In this document: positions 40,317 through 51,462 of the stretch, piece after piece
Numbering within the stretch: position 1 is the stretch's first letter
How the letters are laid out: each line of letters starts with the position of its first letter
NCBI RefSeq assembly: GCF_028476545.1
Contig: NW_026732292.1
Span: 124,001 to 188,000 of the forward strand
From: Physella acuta
Lineage: Eukaryota; Mollusca; Gastropoda; Physidae
Reading direction: 5' to 3'
Length of the DNA: 64,000 nucleotides
The notes under the pieces: generated by a model
The model's database searches: none
Told to the model about the DNA's origin: nothing
Seen by the model: the letters and a program-made list of their open reading frames with translations, nothing else
Program-made: the position numbers and the translations under genes

Positions 40317-41001
40317 TTTTTACTTTCTCGTATATACGAAGTATAGAGAAAGTCGTGTAATCGTGCAAAAAAAAAAATCGAGATTTTTACAAATCTTGAC
40401 GTTTTACACCTCACTGATACGGAAAAACATAATTTTGCAATCTTGTCCGTATGTCTGTGTGTCTGTCTGTCTGTCTGTCCGTGTGTAAACACGATAACTT
40501 GAGTACCGTTACAGCTAGGTTGATGAAATTTCATATATAAGTATTTTATCAAAATCGTAGATCCGTATCAACTTTTGAGCGATTTCCGATTACCGGAAGT
40601 GGTACTTTTTCTACTTTGAATTTTTAAAAAGCCTATAACTTGAGTACTATTTCAGATAGATAAATGAAATTTCACATGTAAGTAAAAGATCTAATTCTCT
40701 ACCTTCTGTTAAATTTTGAGTAATTTCCGTTGACCGGAAGTAGTAATTTACGCTACTTCCGATTTCTCAAAAAACTAATGCAAATTTTAAAAGTACTAAT
40801 AATATTGCGCACTATTATGCGCTTTTTGATTTGGCGTTCACTTGGTGTGCAATTAATTTGTCTACGAGATTTTATTCTATTTTTAAAACTTTAAGTATTT
40901 AAAATGGATTAAAAATCATGTCTATAGCCCGAGTTCCCATCCCTTGTTATTTTATATAAGAATATTCGAGAAAGTTTAGGGGAGATCACTCCCGGTTTAT
41001 T
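40317..41001 (+). repeat. ~690-bp interspersed repeat, copy 2 (intact reference)
   Basis: Plus-oriented full copy, from TTTTTACTTTCTCGTATATA to CACTCCCGGTTTATT. It holds the internal hairpin after a run of A, the GTCTGTCTGT tract at 40453-40480, and two related internal segments, each with a CCGGAAGT word and an AACTTGAGTAC word. It also shows the uninterrupted string TTTTATATAAGAATATTCGAG, in which the two Helitrons at 44007-44384 and 44698-45619 landed in other copies. Confidence 0.88.
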
Positions 41002-43206
41002 AGAAAGCTAAGACTCGGAACTGTTGTGGCATCATATGCTGGTTAACATACAAAGCGTAGTTTAGAAGTTATTTGAATGTAAGTTCATGTTAACACAAGA
41101 CTAAACAGAGCTACTTTCACTAAAGTGCCGCTTGTGAGATAAAGAAATTAGGTCAAAAGTACATGTAACTATTCTTGATTAACAGACTTAATTAGTAGTA
41201 TTTCTCGCTAACTTTGAGGCGTGGTCGGTTGCTAACAACAATATGGCGTCCGGACCGGACGCATGACTTCCGGCGATTTTTTGGCCAAATTCCAGAGACC
41301 TTCTACTAAATAAATTTAAAAATGTTTACCACGCGCAAAATGGCGGGATTTCCGTGTCTTAACAACAAACAATAGGTGGCAGGGTTAGATATGCCAGAAA
41401 AGCATTTTAAAATTTGGTTTGGAGAACGGAGGCTAAATTCAAAAGTTGGTTTCATTAAAATTAATAGAATTTGAAAAATATCAACTATATAAGTACAAAA
41501 ATGATCATATAAGTAAAGCATTATTAAGTCTATCAGTCTATGTAAAAAGAAAGCAAATATTGTCGGCACTTTTTTTATAAGATCGGCTCTCATATCACAA
41601 CCAATTTATTTTTATTTTTTAAAAACCACGTGACCGCTATTTGAGATCACTAGTGAGGAACTCTGGGTGCATGGCCACTTAAAAAGTCTAACCTGATTTG
41701 TGGTTTTCTTTACGTTCAAGCTTAAGAAGAGTTGTCATGGAGAGGTGTGTTGGCCATGGCAGTGAGTGTCAATAAATATTAAATTAAGTAATTTAGTTTA
41801 AAATGAACTAAAAACTTCAAAATTAGTGCCTAATGGATTAAATATGGATGTCTATTATTCAGTGGTCATGTTTATATTGAAAATTGCGTAAATTTTAGAT
41901 TTAGTAAGAAAAACTATTAATTAGAAACATGCAATTCTTATTACTAAAATTGACGATGGCTTCAAAATCATTGGTTTTATCCCTCTACCCTTTAATGAAA
42001 AAGAAACCGCGCTAACATCTCGGTAAATAGCTTTGAGAGCTTGCGCCATGAGATAATATAAACAAGCCGTGAACTAACAGCCTAACTTAAATTGTCTTAA
42101 ATTAATAGTAATAGTAATACCCTAGGCCCTAAATCTAACTATTAACTAAGTTAATTTTACTAATTGACTACCCGAAAAAAGCTTCTGCCCCCCCCCCCCC
42201 CCCCCCCCCAGTAGAAGAGTCACATCATTATCATAGTCTCAGAGTGCTGCTAGATCTAGATCTAGATCTCAAATTAAATAAGCACACTACCATGATTGGC
42301 ATGATCTAGCAATCTATCCCTGCTAGATTCTAGACTAGTTGTCTACGTCTAGATCTACATTAGAACATACATTCATCATCATTCATGAATCATTCTGAAT
42401 CAATGATTCAATCATCATCATCAAGCAGCTCAAGCATGATTCTCAATCGGTAGATTCTAATTGTAATTAATTGATAATACTAAACATAGTAAATAAATTA
42501 TTATCACATAGATTCTAAATGAACAAACATTTTGTTATTATTGTGTTAACCATTCGCCTACGTACGCTTTTTTTTTTTCAAAATTAAAAAAAACCCATAC
42601 AATTCGTCTCTACGTCTTAGATTCTTAGTTTCTGTTGTTGTTTGTTAGGTGATCCGAAATTTTAATTGCAAAAATTAAAATTCTGGAAGTTATTAACGAT
42701 AAAATAAAAAATGTTATTAAATACTGTCTAGATCTAGAAAACAGTTATTATTATGTGCTACAATTTTATTTAGGCCTAGCCTATTTTAAATAAAATGTAT
42801 AGATCTATACTATATTATCATCATCCTCTTCTCTCCATTGTATCAATTGCACTGCAATTTTGATTGGTGAGGGAGTTGTAGGCAGGAACTTAAAACTTTT
42901 CGGTGGAGGTGGGGACATACATTATCCGCGAGGAGGGGGAGGCTGTTGCAGGATAATATATATATTTTCTATAGGACGAAAAAAAAAATACCTTCTGTGG
43001 GTGGGGAGGTGGGCGAGTTTGATTTTTGGGGGGGGGGGGGGGGGATGGGCGCTGCCACGAAGAAACATTTGTAGCTGTAGGGCGAGATGTGACGTCATTT
43101 AAGTGTGTGTGAGGGTGCGGAGTCTGGCTGTAACTATGGTTGACGATAGACAGCGGGAGGTAAATATTTTAAAAAATCGTCGTTTATTGATATATGGGCC
43201 TACTAG
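41002..43206. other. Unassigned DNA with promoter-like CpG patch and C/G runs
   Basis: No exon was supported. Around 41215-41350 there is a CpG-richer patch with AATATGGCG, AAAATGGCGGG and a perfect 17-bp palindrome, GCGTCCGGACCGGACGC (41248-41264), which resembles TATA-less promoter sequence. A CCACGTGACC word lies near 41627. Further on there are a long C-run (42187-42209), TCTAGATCTAGATC repeats (42250-42270), imperfect ATCATCATTC repeats (42365-42430) and a G-run (43029-43043). Nothing ties these to a gene. Confidence 0.4.
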
Positions 43207-43320
43207 AAATAAGAGGTCGTCCATAAATGACGTCACACTCGTAGGGGGGAGGTGGGGTCACACCATCTGAACCCCCCCCCCCTTCATCACACACCGTCAC
43301 AAATTTACGAACCCCTGTGT
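43207..43320 (+). mobile_element. GTCGTCCATAAATGACGTCA repeat, partial
   Basis: It starts GGTCGTCCATAAATGACGTC, continues with ACTCGTAGGGGGGAGG and then CATCTGAACC, a C-run and CATCACACACCGTCAC. The complementary end (CTACGAGTGTGACGTCATTT then ATGGACGACC) is present in the opposite half-copy at 46560-46668, so the complete element probably has inverted ends with a TGACGTCA palindrome inside. No target duplication was established. Confidence 0.55.
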
Positions 43321-43739
43321 GTGTGTGTGTTTTTATGGAAGTGTGTGTGCGCGTGTGCATGTACTTATAGGTACCGAGTCAGTCCATGCATATCTGGCTT
43401 GCGTATGTGTGTGTGTGTTTTTTGTATCAAATATTCACAATGTTGTAATTTAAGAACGTAAATAGTCTAAAACTCCAGTCTTATTTATATATTTTGCGTT
43501 GTCTTTTACTATTTATTTCGACAGACGACATGTTTGAATTCGAAGTTGACAATCACAGCCAATGGAAAGGTCAAAGTTCGCGGAAACACCCTCTTGAGAA
43601 CAACTAACCTGACAAATATTGTGTTGTTTTATTTTTTTATTCAAGTTCCACTACTATAGTCACCATCTATCAACTGCTACAATAACGCTCCACAAACTGT
43701 TATAATAACGCGAATTCGACTGCAGTAGTATCAGAGTTT

Positions 43740-43865
43740 CTATCAGGTCTACACCCCCCCCCCTGAACGAAATAGAATGTATATAGGAAGTATATTTTTT
43801 TCCAGTGTCCGCCCGTCCCCCATAAAATTTATTCCCCTCCCCTTGAAAGTTTAGAGTGCTCCAAA
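43740..43865 (-). mobile_element. Truncated C-run hAT-type MITE
   Basis: The words CCCCCCTGAACGAAATAGAA, TATATAGGAAGTATATTTTT, CCAGTGTCCGCCC, AAAATTTATTCCCC and GAAAGTTTAGAGTGC follow the order of the complete MITE at 61528-61751, but its terminal repeats are missing or unrecognisable. Confidence 0.5.
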
Positions 43866-43890
43866 ATGGTGACGTCATTTATGAACGTCA

Positions 43891-44423
43891 TTTTTACTTT
43901 CTCGTATATACGAAGTATAGAGAAAGTCTTGTATCGTGCAAAAAAAAAAAAAACAACTTTAAATATTTAAAATGGAGTTCCCATCCCCTGTTGTTTTATA
44001 TAAGAACGAGCCGACCCGCGGCATATCATACGCCGCTATTTAGTTGTTTGTGAATTCGACAGTACCAATGCTGCCACTGAAAATATTTGCTTTAAAACAC
44101 TAAACCCCCATTCCCCCCCCCCCCCCCCCCGTGAAAGCAGCCTCTTCTTAGTTACCTCCTCCAAGTTTAAAATAGTTACAAACTGAATTATCTGCCCCTA
44201 ATAGCCGTCACCAAACCATGCTCTACGATTGTTTTGTGAATATTTAGCGTGAACTACAACTCACCTGACCATTTGAGTGGGGTGGGGTGGGGGTGGTAGC
44301 GATAGAGAGGAAGAGAGGGGACTGCAAGGCGCGCGCTTGCAGCTTGTTTTCTAATGGCTCCCAGAAGAGAATTATATATATAGATATTCGAGAAAGTTTA
44401 GGGGAGATCACTCCCGGTTTATT
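43891..44423 (+). repeat. ~690-bp repeat, copy 3, shortened and split by a Helitron
   Basis: The left end (TTTTTACTTTCTCGTATATA) and right end (CACTCCCGGTTTATT) are intact. The middle is missing: an A-run joins directly to AACTTTAAATATTTAAAATG. The right part is interrupted by a 378-bp insert (44007-44384). Without the insert the junction would read ATAAGAA-TATTCGAG, as in the intact copy at 40317-41001. Confidence 0.85.
44007..44384 (-). mobile_element. Non-autonomous Helitron, 378 bp, inserted at AT
   Basis: Read on the minus strand it begins TCTATATATATAATTCTC, preceded by A. It ends in a hairpin, GCGGCGTAT-GAT-ATATGCCGC read with overlap (9-bp stem with one wobble), then GGGTCGGCTCG followed by T. 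Insertion between A and T without a target duplication, a TC start and a 3' hairpin are Helitron hallmarks. The last four bases, CTCG, depart from the common CTRR. The empty site is documented by the 690-bp repeat copy at 40317-41001. No protein is encoded. Confidence 0.8.
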
Positions 44424-44650
44424 GACAAAAGCAATCATAATATTCAACTAAGTTATAATAATCATATGAACTTTGTAGCTTGCTTCGCTATGATATATTC
44501 ATAATTCTAAGTATAGTGATTTAACAAGACAAATAGGTTTAAAGTATCTTCACTTAATGTGGGCCTATAGTTAAGTGACTAGTAGCAAATAAAGACTTCA
44601 TGGTGGTAGGCTCAAAACTCAATAACAAAAGGCTTTCGATTACAAAACTA

Positions 44651-46269
44651 AATAATTCGGGAGTGATCTCCCCTTAACTTTCTCGAATATTCTTATACTA
44701 GCCATCGGTACCCGTTTCACGTGAATTATAGGCCTATATATTTTAAAATGTTGTACTTGTTTGAGAAAAGAAAATTATAAAATAGTTATTGGTCAAAACG
44801 CAATGTGCTTTACTACACCTTGAACGATATTAGTGACGAAGCAAGAAATAACTAATTAGCTAAAAATCCGACACATTTAACATAACACAGGCACACACTG
44901 ATTAAGTGACTTAAATGATTCCGTTAAAAACTCGACTATTCAATTGTATTCTTCGTGTTTTTAAAGTGATTTATTTTTATTAGGTTTTTATGTATGGATC
45001 TATAGATTTAAATGGTAACCATACCATATTAAATGCACTCGTTGACTAAGAGACTTAAAATCAAGCGATTTAAAACATTTCGTTAAAAACCCGGCTGTTT
45101 AAAGGCAGTTATGTTGTTTTTGTCTTTTAAAATAAAAATATATTATGAGAATAGATTCTAGAGTAGATTCTAGTCTAAATCTAGATCTTAGCGTCTACGT
45201 CTAGTTATTCCGTAGATCTAGTCTAGATCTAAAATCTCCAGATCTAGAATTCAAATAGATAAATTAAATTTTATACGTTCATTTCTTTATATTCTAAAAT
45301 CGGAAGATGTCGCCATGAGTTTTGTGTAAACATTTGGCGAGTGACGTCATTGTTTTATGCGTTATTTTTCACAACTATAAACACTTTTCCTGTTGCATAA
45401 TTAAAACTGTTTTTCTACATTCGAATATGCCTTTATTTTTTATTTTGCTTCTTTAACTAAAATTGTGGTTATACATTTAAAACATCTACCATATTATTTT
45501 CAACAAAAATTCGTATCAAGTTCTCCATGTATCGCTGCCGATTCTGACGTGATGTCCGGCGAAAAATATTTTGCGGACAGAGAGAGAGAAGTGCGCACAT
45601 GGTCTTTTATATATTAGGATAAAATAACAGGGGATGGAAACTCGGGCTATAGACATGATTTTTAATCCATTTTAAATACTTAAAGTTTTAAAAATAGAAT
45701 AAAATCTCGTAGACAAAAGAATAGCACACCAAGTGAACGCCAAATAAAAAAGTGCATAATAGTGCGCAATATTATTAGTACTTTAAAAATTTACATTAGT
45801 TTTTTGAGAAATCGGAAGTAGCGTAAATTACTACTTCCGGTCAACGGAAATTACTTAAAATTTAACAGAAGGTAGAGAATTAGATCTTTTTCTTACATGT
45901 GAAATTTCATTTATCTATCTGAAATAGTACTCAGGTTATAGACTTTTGAAAAATTCAAAGTAGGAAAAGTACCACTTCCGGTTATCGGAAATCGCTCAAA
46001 AGTTGATACGGATCTATGATTTTGATAAAATACTTTTATATGAAATTTCATCAACCTAGCTGTAACGGTACTCAAGTTATCGTGTTTACACACGGACACA
46101 CAGACAGACAGACAGACACACAGACATACGGACAAGATTGCAAAATTATATTTTTCCGTATCAGTGAGGCGTAAAACGTCGAGATTTGTAAAAATCTCGA
46201 TTTTTTTTTTTTTGCACGATTACAAGACTTTCTCTATACTTTGTATATAGGTCTACGAGAAAGTAAAAA
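44651..46269 (-). repeat. ~690-bp repeat, copy 4, split by a Helitron
   Basis: Minus-oriented copy. The family's right end is at 44651-44697 (CGGGAGTGATCTCCCCTTAA ... TTCTTATA). The rest continues at 45620-46269 (TAAAATAACAGGGGATGG ... CGAGAAAGTAAAAA). The 922 bp between them (44698-45619) are a Helitron. The GACAGACAGACA tract at 46097-46117 differs in length from other copies. Confidence 0.87.
44698..45619 (-). mobile_element. Non-autonomous Helitron, 922 bp, inserted at AT
   Basis: On the minus strand it begins TCCTAATATATAAAAGACC, preceded by A. It ends with the small palindrome CGGGTACCG followed by ATGGCTAG, then T. A TC start, a CTAG end and insertion exactly between A and T with no duplication fit Helitrons. 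The uninterrupted target (TTTTA-TATAAG) is seen in the 690-bp copies at 20263-20951 and 40317-41001. The interior is AT-rich with a TCTAGATCT patch near 45160-45250, and has no coding frame. Confidence 0.83.
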
Positions 46270-46440
46270 GATGTTGCTTCTTCTAGTTTTTACCCGTCTT
46301 TTGATACTTCTGTAACTATAAGGGAACGAACTATGTTTGTCTTACGTACACATTTTTGTAGAGTAGTTTCCCCTGAGCAGATCTCTTTGTGCTTGCAGGC
46401 TTACTAGACCACGTAGGAAAAAAACAACTTTTTATTGACA

Positions 46441-46541
46441 TTTTTACTTTCTCGTATATATATATAGCCCGAGTTCCCCTCCCCTGTTATTTTATATAAG
46501 AAGATTCGAGAAAGTTTAGGGGAGATCACTCCCGGTTTATT
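46441..46541 (+). repeat. ~690-bp repeat, copy 5, reduced to its two ends (101 bp)
   Basis: The left end, TTTTTACTTTCTCGTATATA, joins after about 20 bases directly to the right-hand segment GCCCGAGTTCCCCTCCCCTG ... CACTCCCGGTTTATT. The retention of both ends with loss of the interior resembles internal-deletion derivatives of DNA transposons and supports the proposed family borders. Confidence 0.8.
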
Positions 46542-46559
46542 TATAATGCAAATAAGTGA

Positions 46560-46668
46560 CTTCACGCCATCTGAACCCCCCCTCCCCCTCATCACACACC
46601 GTCACAAAAATACGGACCCCCCTCCCCCCTACGAGTGTGACGTCATTTATGGACGACCCCTTAGGTCC
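46560..46668 (-). mobile_element. GTCGTCCATAAATGACGTCA repeat, second partial copy
   Basis: Complement-oriented relative of 43207-43320: GCCATCTGAACC, CTCATCACACACCGTCAC, CTACGAGTGTGACGTCATTT and ATGGACGACCCC. The conserved TGACGTCA palindrome is present. The left terminal repeat is not clear. Confidence 0.55.
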
Positions 46669-46954
46669 CAATGGGACAAAATACCAGATTTAATGATGAA
46701 GTAGCCTAATTGTTTGATTAAAATTATTACTCTATTTTTAATTTTCCTGACGCCCATACTGTCAAGGTAACAAAATGTACTCACGGAAGTAAGTTTGTGT
46801 CGCTAACATCCCACAAACTGACTGAACTTTCCATCGATAGAAGCACACACCATCGCTGTTTCTATTTTAGATTGGTAGGTCGGCTGTACATTTATTACAG
46901 CTGCTCTCTTTAGTGACTATGTTATTAACGTGCTATAGGATAGGATGTCCTGCT

Positions 46955-49900
46955 TTAAAATTGTGTTGGTTGCCCTAGGTTTGTGGTGGCTGTGTTGTTG
47001 GCCCTAGGTTTGTGGCGGCCCTAGGTTTGTGGCTGTAGGTTTATGTTGGCCCTAGGTTTGTGGCGGCCCTAGGTTTGTGGCGGCCCTAGGTTTGTGGCGG
47101 CCCTAGGTTTGTGGTAGCCCTAGGTTTGTGGCGGCCCTAGGTTTGTGGCGGCCCTAGGTTTGTGGCGGCCCTAGGTTTGTGGCGGCCCTAGGTTTGTGGT
47201 AGCCCTAGGTTTGTGGTGGCCCTAGGTTTGTGGTGGCTGTGTTGGTGGCCCTAGGTTTGTGGTGGCTGTGTTGTTGGCCCTAGGTTTATGGTGGCCCTAG
47301 GTTTGTGGTGGCCCTAGGTTTGTGGTAGCCCTAGGTTTGTGGTGGCCCTAGGTTTGTGGTAGCCCTAGGTTTGTGGCGGCCCTAGGTTTGTGGCGGCCCT
47401 AGGTTTGTGGCGGCCCTAGGTTTGTGTTGGCCCTCGGTTTGTGGTGGCTGTGTTGTTGGCCCTAGGTTTGTGGTGGCCCTAGGTTTGTGGCGGCCCTAGG
47501 TTTGTGGTGGCCCTAGGTTTGTGGTGGCTGTGTTGGTGGCCCTAGGTTTGTGGCGGCCCTAGGTTTGTGGCGGCCCTAGGTTTGTGGTGGCCCTATGTTT
47601 GTGGTGGCCCTATGTTTGTGGCGGCCCTAGGTTTGTGGTGGCCCTAGGTTTGTGGTAGCCCTAGGTTTGTGGTGGCCCTAGGTTTGTGGCGGCCCTAGGT
47701 TTGTGGCGGCCCTAGGTTTGTGGTGGCCGTACGTTTGTGGTGGCCCTAGGTTTGTGGCGGCCCTAGGTTTGTGGTAGCCCTAGGTTTGTGGCGGCCCTAG
47801 GTTTGTGGCGGCCCTATGTTTGTGGCGGCCCTAGGTTTGTGGCGGCCCTAGGTTTGTGGCTGTAGGTTTGTGGCGGCCCTAGGTTTGTGGCGGCCCTAGG
47901 TTTGTGGCTGTAGGTTTATGTTGGCCCTAGGTTTGTGGTGGCTGTGTTGTTGGCCCTAGGTTTGTGGCGGCCTTAGGTTTGTGGCGGCCCTAGGTTTGTG
48001 GCGGCCCTAGGTTTGTGGCGGCCCTAGGTTTGTGGTGGCTGTGTTGGCGGCCCTAGGTTTGTGGTGGCTGTGTTGTTGGCCCTAGGTTTGTGGCGGCCCT
48101 AGGTTTGTGGTAGCCCTAGGTTTGTGGCGGCCCTAGGTTTGTGGCGGCCCTAGGTTTGTGGTGGCTGTGTTGTTGGCCCTAGGTTTGTGGCGGCCCTAGG
48201 TTTGTGGCGGCCCTAGGTTTGTGGCGGCCCTAGGTTTGTGGCGGCCCTAGGTTTGTGGCGGCCCTATGTTTGTGGCGGCCCTAGGTTTGTGGCGGCCCTA
48301 GGTTTGTGGCGGCCCTAGGTTTGTGGCGGCCCTAGGTTTGTGGCGGCCCTAGGTTTGTGTTGGCCCTAGGTTTGTGGCGGCCCTAGGTTTGTGTTGGCCC
48401 TAGGTTTGTGGTGGCCCTAGGTTTGTGGTGGCCCTAGGTTTGTGGTGGCCCTAGGTTTGTGGTGGCTGTGTTGTTGGCCCTAGGTTTGTGGCGGCCCTAT
48501 GTTTGTGGCGGCCCTAGGTTTGTGGTGGCCCTAGGTTTGTGGTGGCTGTGTTGTTGGCCCTAGGTTTGTGGTGGCTGTGTTGTTGGCCCTAGGTTTATGG
48601 TGGCCCTAGGTTTGTGGCGGCCCTAGGTTTGTGGCTGTAGGTTTGTGGCGGCCCTAGGTTCGTGGTGGCCCGAGGTTTGAGGTGGCCCTAGGTTTGTAGC
48701 GGCCCTAGGTTTGTGGCGGCCCTATGTTTGTGGCGGCCCTAGGTTTGTGGCGGCCCTAGGTTTGTGGCGGCCCTAGGTTTGTGTTGGCCCTCGGTTTGTG
48801 GTGGCTGTGTTGTTGGCCCTAGGTTTGTGGCGGCCTTAGGTTTGTGGCGGCCCTAGGTTTGTGGCGGCCCTAGGTTTGTGGTGGCTGTGTTGTTGGCCCT
48901 AGGTTTGTGGCGGCCCTAGGTTTGTGGCGGCCCTAGGTTTGTGGCGGCCCTAGGTTTGTGGTGGCCCTAGGTTTGTGGTGGCCCTAGGTTTGTGGCGGCC
49001 CTAGGTTTGTGGTGGCTGCGTTGTTGGCTCTAGGTTTGTGGTGGCTGTGTTGTTGGCCCTAGGTTTGTGGCGGCCTTAGGTTTGTGGCGGCCCTAGGTTT
49101 GTGGCGGCCCTAGGTTTGTGGCGGCCCTAGGTTTGTGGCGGCCCTAGGTTTGTGGTGGCTGTGTTGTTGGCCCTAGGTTTGTGGCGGCCTTAGGTTTGTG
49201 GTGGCCCTAGGTTTGTGGCGGCCCTAGGTTTGTGTTGGCCCTAGGTTTGTGGTGGCTGTGTTGTTGGCCCTAGGTTTGTGGCGGCCCTAGGTTTGTGTTG
49301 GCCCTAGGTTTGTGGTGGCTGTGTTGTTGGCCCTAGGTTTGTGGCGGCCCTATGTTTGTGGCGGCCCTAGGTTTGTGGTGGCCCTAGGTTTGTGGTGGCT
49401 GTGTTGTTGGCCCTAGGTTTGTGGTGGCTGTGTTGTTGGCCCTAGGTTTATGGTGGCCCTAGGTTTGTGGCGGCCCTAGGTTTGTGGCTGTAGGTTTGTG
49501 GCGGCCCTAGGTTCGTGGTGGCCCGAGGTTTGAGGTGGCCCTAGGTTTGTGGCGGCCCTAGGTTTGTGGCGGCCCTATGTTTGTGGCGGCTGTAGGTTTG
49601 TGTTGGCCCTAGGTTTGTGGTGGCTGTGTTGTTGGCCCTAGGTTTGTGGCGGCCTTAGGTTTGTGGCGGCCCTAGGTTTGTGGCGGCCCTAGGTTTGTGG
49701 TGGCTGTGTTGTTGGCCCTAGGTTTGTGGCGGCCCTAGGTTTGTGGCGGCCCTAGGTTTGTGGCGGCCCTAGGTTTGTGGCGGCCCTAGGTTTGTGGCGG
49801 CCCTAGGTTTGTGGTGGCCCTAGGTTTGTGGTGGCCCTAGGTTTGTGGCGGCCCTAGGTTTGTGGTGGCTGCGTTGTTGGCCCTAGGTTTGTGGTGGCTG

Positions 49901-50237
49901 TGTTGTTGGCCCTAGGTTTGTGGCGGCCTTAGGTTTGTGGTGGCCCTAGGTTTGTGGTGGCCCTAGGTTTGTGGTGGCTGTGTTGTTGGCCCTAGGTTTG
50001 TGGTGGCTGTGTTGTTGGCCCTAGGTTTGTGGTGGCTGTGTTGTTGGCCCTAGGTTTGTGGCGGCCCTAGGTTTGTGGTGGCTGTGTTGTTGGCCCTAGG
50101 TTTGTGGTGGCTGTGTTGTTGGCCCTAGGTTTGTGGCGGCCTTAGGTTTGTGGTGGCCCTAGGTTTGTGGTGGCCCTAGGTTTGTGGCCGCTCTAGGTTT
50201 GTGGCGGCCCTAGGTTTGTGGTGGTAGCCCCGAGTTG
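46955..50237 (+). repeat. 3.3-kb minisatellite, 17-bp and 29-bp units
   Basis: The basic unit is CGGCCCTAGGTTTGTGG (17 bp), with T for C at position 1 in many copies. A longer 29-bp variant inserts 12 bases, containing GGCTGTGTTGTT. Rare truncated units read GGCTGTAGGTTTGTGG. About 170 units are present. Each has the palindrome CCTAGG and GG runs on the plus strand. Because 17 and 29 are not multiples of three, no long frame exists. The array contains a block duplicated with an 853-bp offset. Its left flank is unique sequence from about 46670; on the right it stops at GGTAGCCCCGAGTTGG. Confidence 0.97.
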
Positions 50238-50398
50238 GTAGCTTAAATATTATATGGCTTACTTGCAGAAACTTCGCCAGAAGCATGTGAGCAGCTTGAA
50301 ACAGTCTTTTGAATGACAACAGTAGAATAAACGTAGTTTTGGAGAATATTCATTAAGAATGCGAAAAAGCCGTTTTATAATGTTAAGCACATGAAGTG

Positions 50399-50725
50399 CA
50401 GAGGCGTAGAGACCCTATCCGGGGCCATGGGCGAACTATCAAATTTCCAGCCCTCTCCCTTGTATAAAAATACAGTTGGTGAAAAAGCCCCACCCACCCC
50501 CCACCCCAACCATTTTTGGAAATGGTTTTGAAGAAGGGGGGGGGGGGGTGGCGCTTTCATTATGATGTCATGAAATTGATGTAAGTCAACCAGGAGAGCA
50601 ACTATTTCCCGAACTTTGACCTTGCATAATGCAGTAATGCAACTCAAAAATGAGTTGTTTTTTTTTTTGCTACCCAGTTTGGCGCCCTTTTAGAGTCGGC
50701 GCCCGGGCCCTTAGCTACGCCTCTG
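50399..50725. mobile_element. hAT-type MITE, 327 bp, CAGAGGCGTAG ends
   Basis: Terminal inverted repeats CAGAGGCGTAG...CTACGCCTCTG bound the element. The interior holds a G-run (50537-50549), CCACCCACCCCCCACCCC and GGCGCCCGGGCCC. CAG termini of this kind are typical of hAT MITEs. The flanks (ATGAAGTG and AAGAATTG) match at only five of eight positions, so the target duplication is unclear. Confidence 0.6.
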
Positions 50726-50880
50726 AAGAATTGCCTGTCTTATGAACGAGAATAGCCAATACTATTTTCGGTCTTTGAATAGCTGGTCTTAGGAAGGACA
50801 TTAGCCAGTCAGTGGCGGAACTAGAAAAAAGGGGCCACCCCGCAAAATATTTTTTAGGCCCCCTCATATAAATATATAGT

Positions 50881-50993
<113 letters not shown>

Positions 50994-51462
50994 TCAAACT
51001 CAATATACGAACACAGGATACTTATTCATGCTGGCCTGTTCGTGTTATGAGATATACGCGGGTTTTTTTCTAATTAAAACAAATTACAACATCATGTCAT
51101 GAGTGTAAGTGCATTAGTCTGTTTTGTGAAAATCAGTTTTATATTATCTCTGCCGTATGACTGTCATTGTCAACCACATATCGGTCAAAAGAATATAAAA
51201 CATGAAGGCTTTCTGTAAATAATGGTGTCTCGTGTCATGTTTATTTTTGTTTGTTTTTATTTATTTTATTAATTTTAAATACATTTTCTTTTTATACAGT
51301 GTCATTCTTTAGTAAGTAATTTATTAACAAATAATAATAAAGAGAAGTAATTGCTTTTTAATTTGTTTAGTACAAATCTATTAAAAAGAGGCTGATGAGC
51401 ATCATTATTTGACTATTTAAACAAGGGAAATAAGTCATGGAAGTGGTTTGAACGTTTGCTTA

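Noticed and set aside
43135-43160. ATGGTTGACGATAGACAGCG followed by GAGGTAAAT as a first exon
   Set aside because: Only eight codons, a weak donor, and it lies among repeat remnants. No partner exon was found.
42860-43461. Glycine- and cysteine-rich frames between 42.8 and 43.5 kb
   Set aside because: They result from G-runs and GT repeats in decayed repeat sequence.
46955-50237. Minisatellite as a coding repeat protein
   Set aside because: Unit lengths of 17 and 29 shift the frame continually, and the TAG in CCTAGG stops every frame within a few units.
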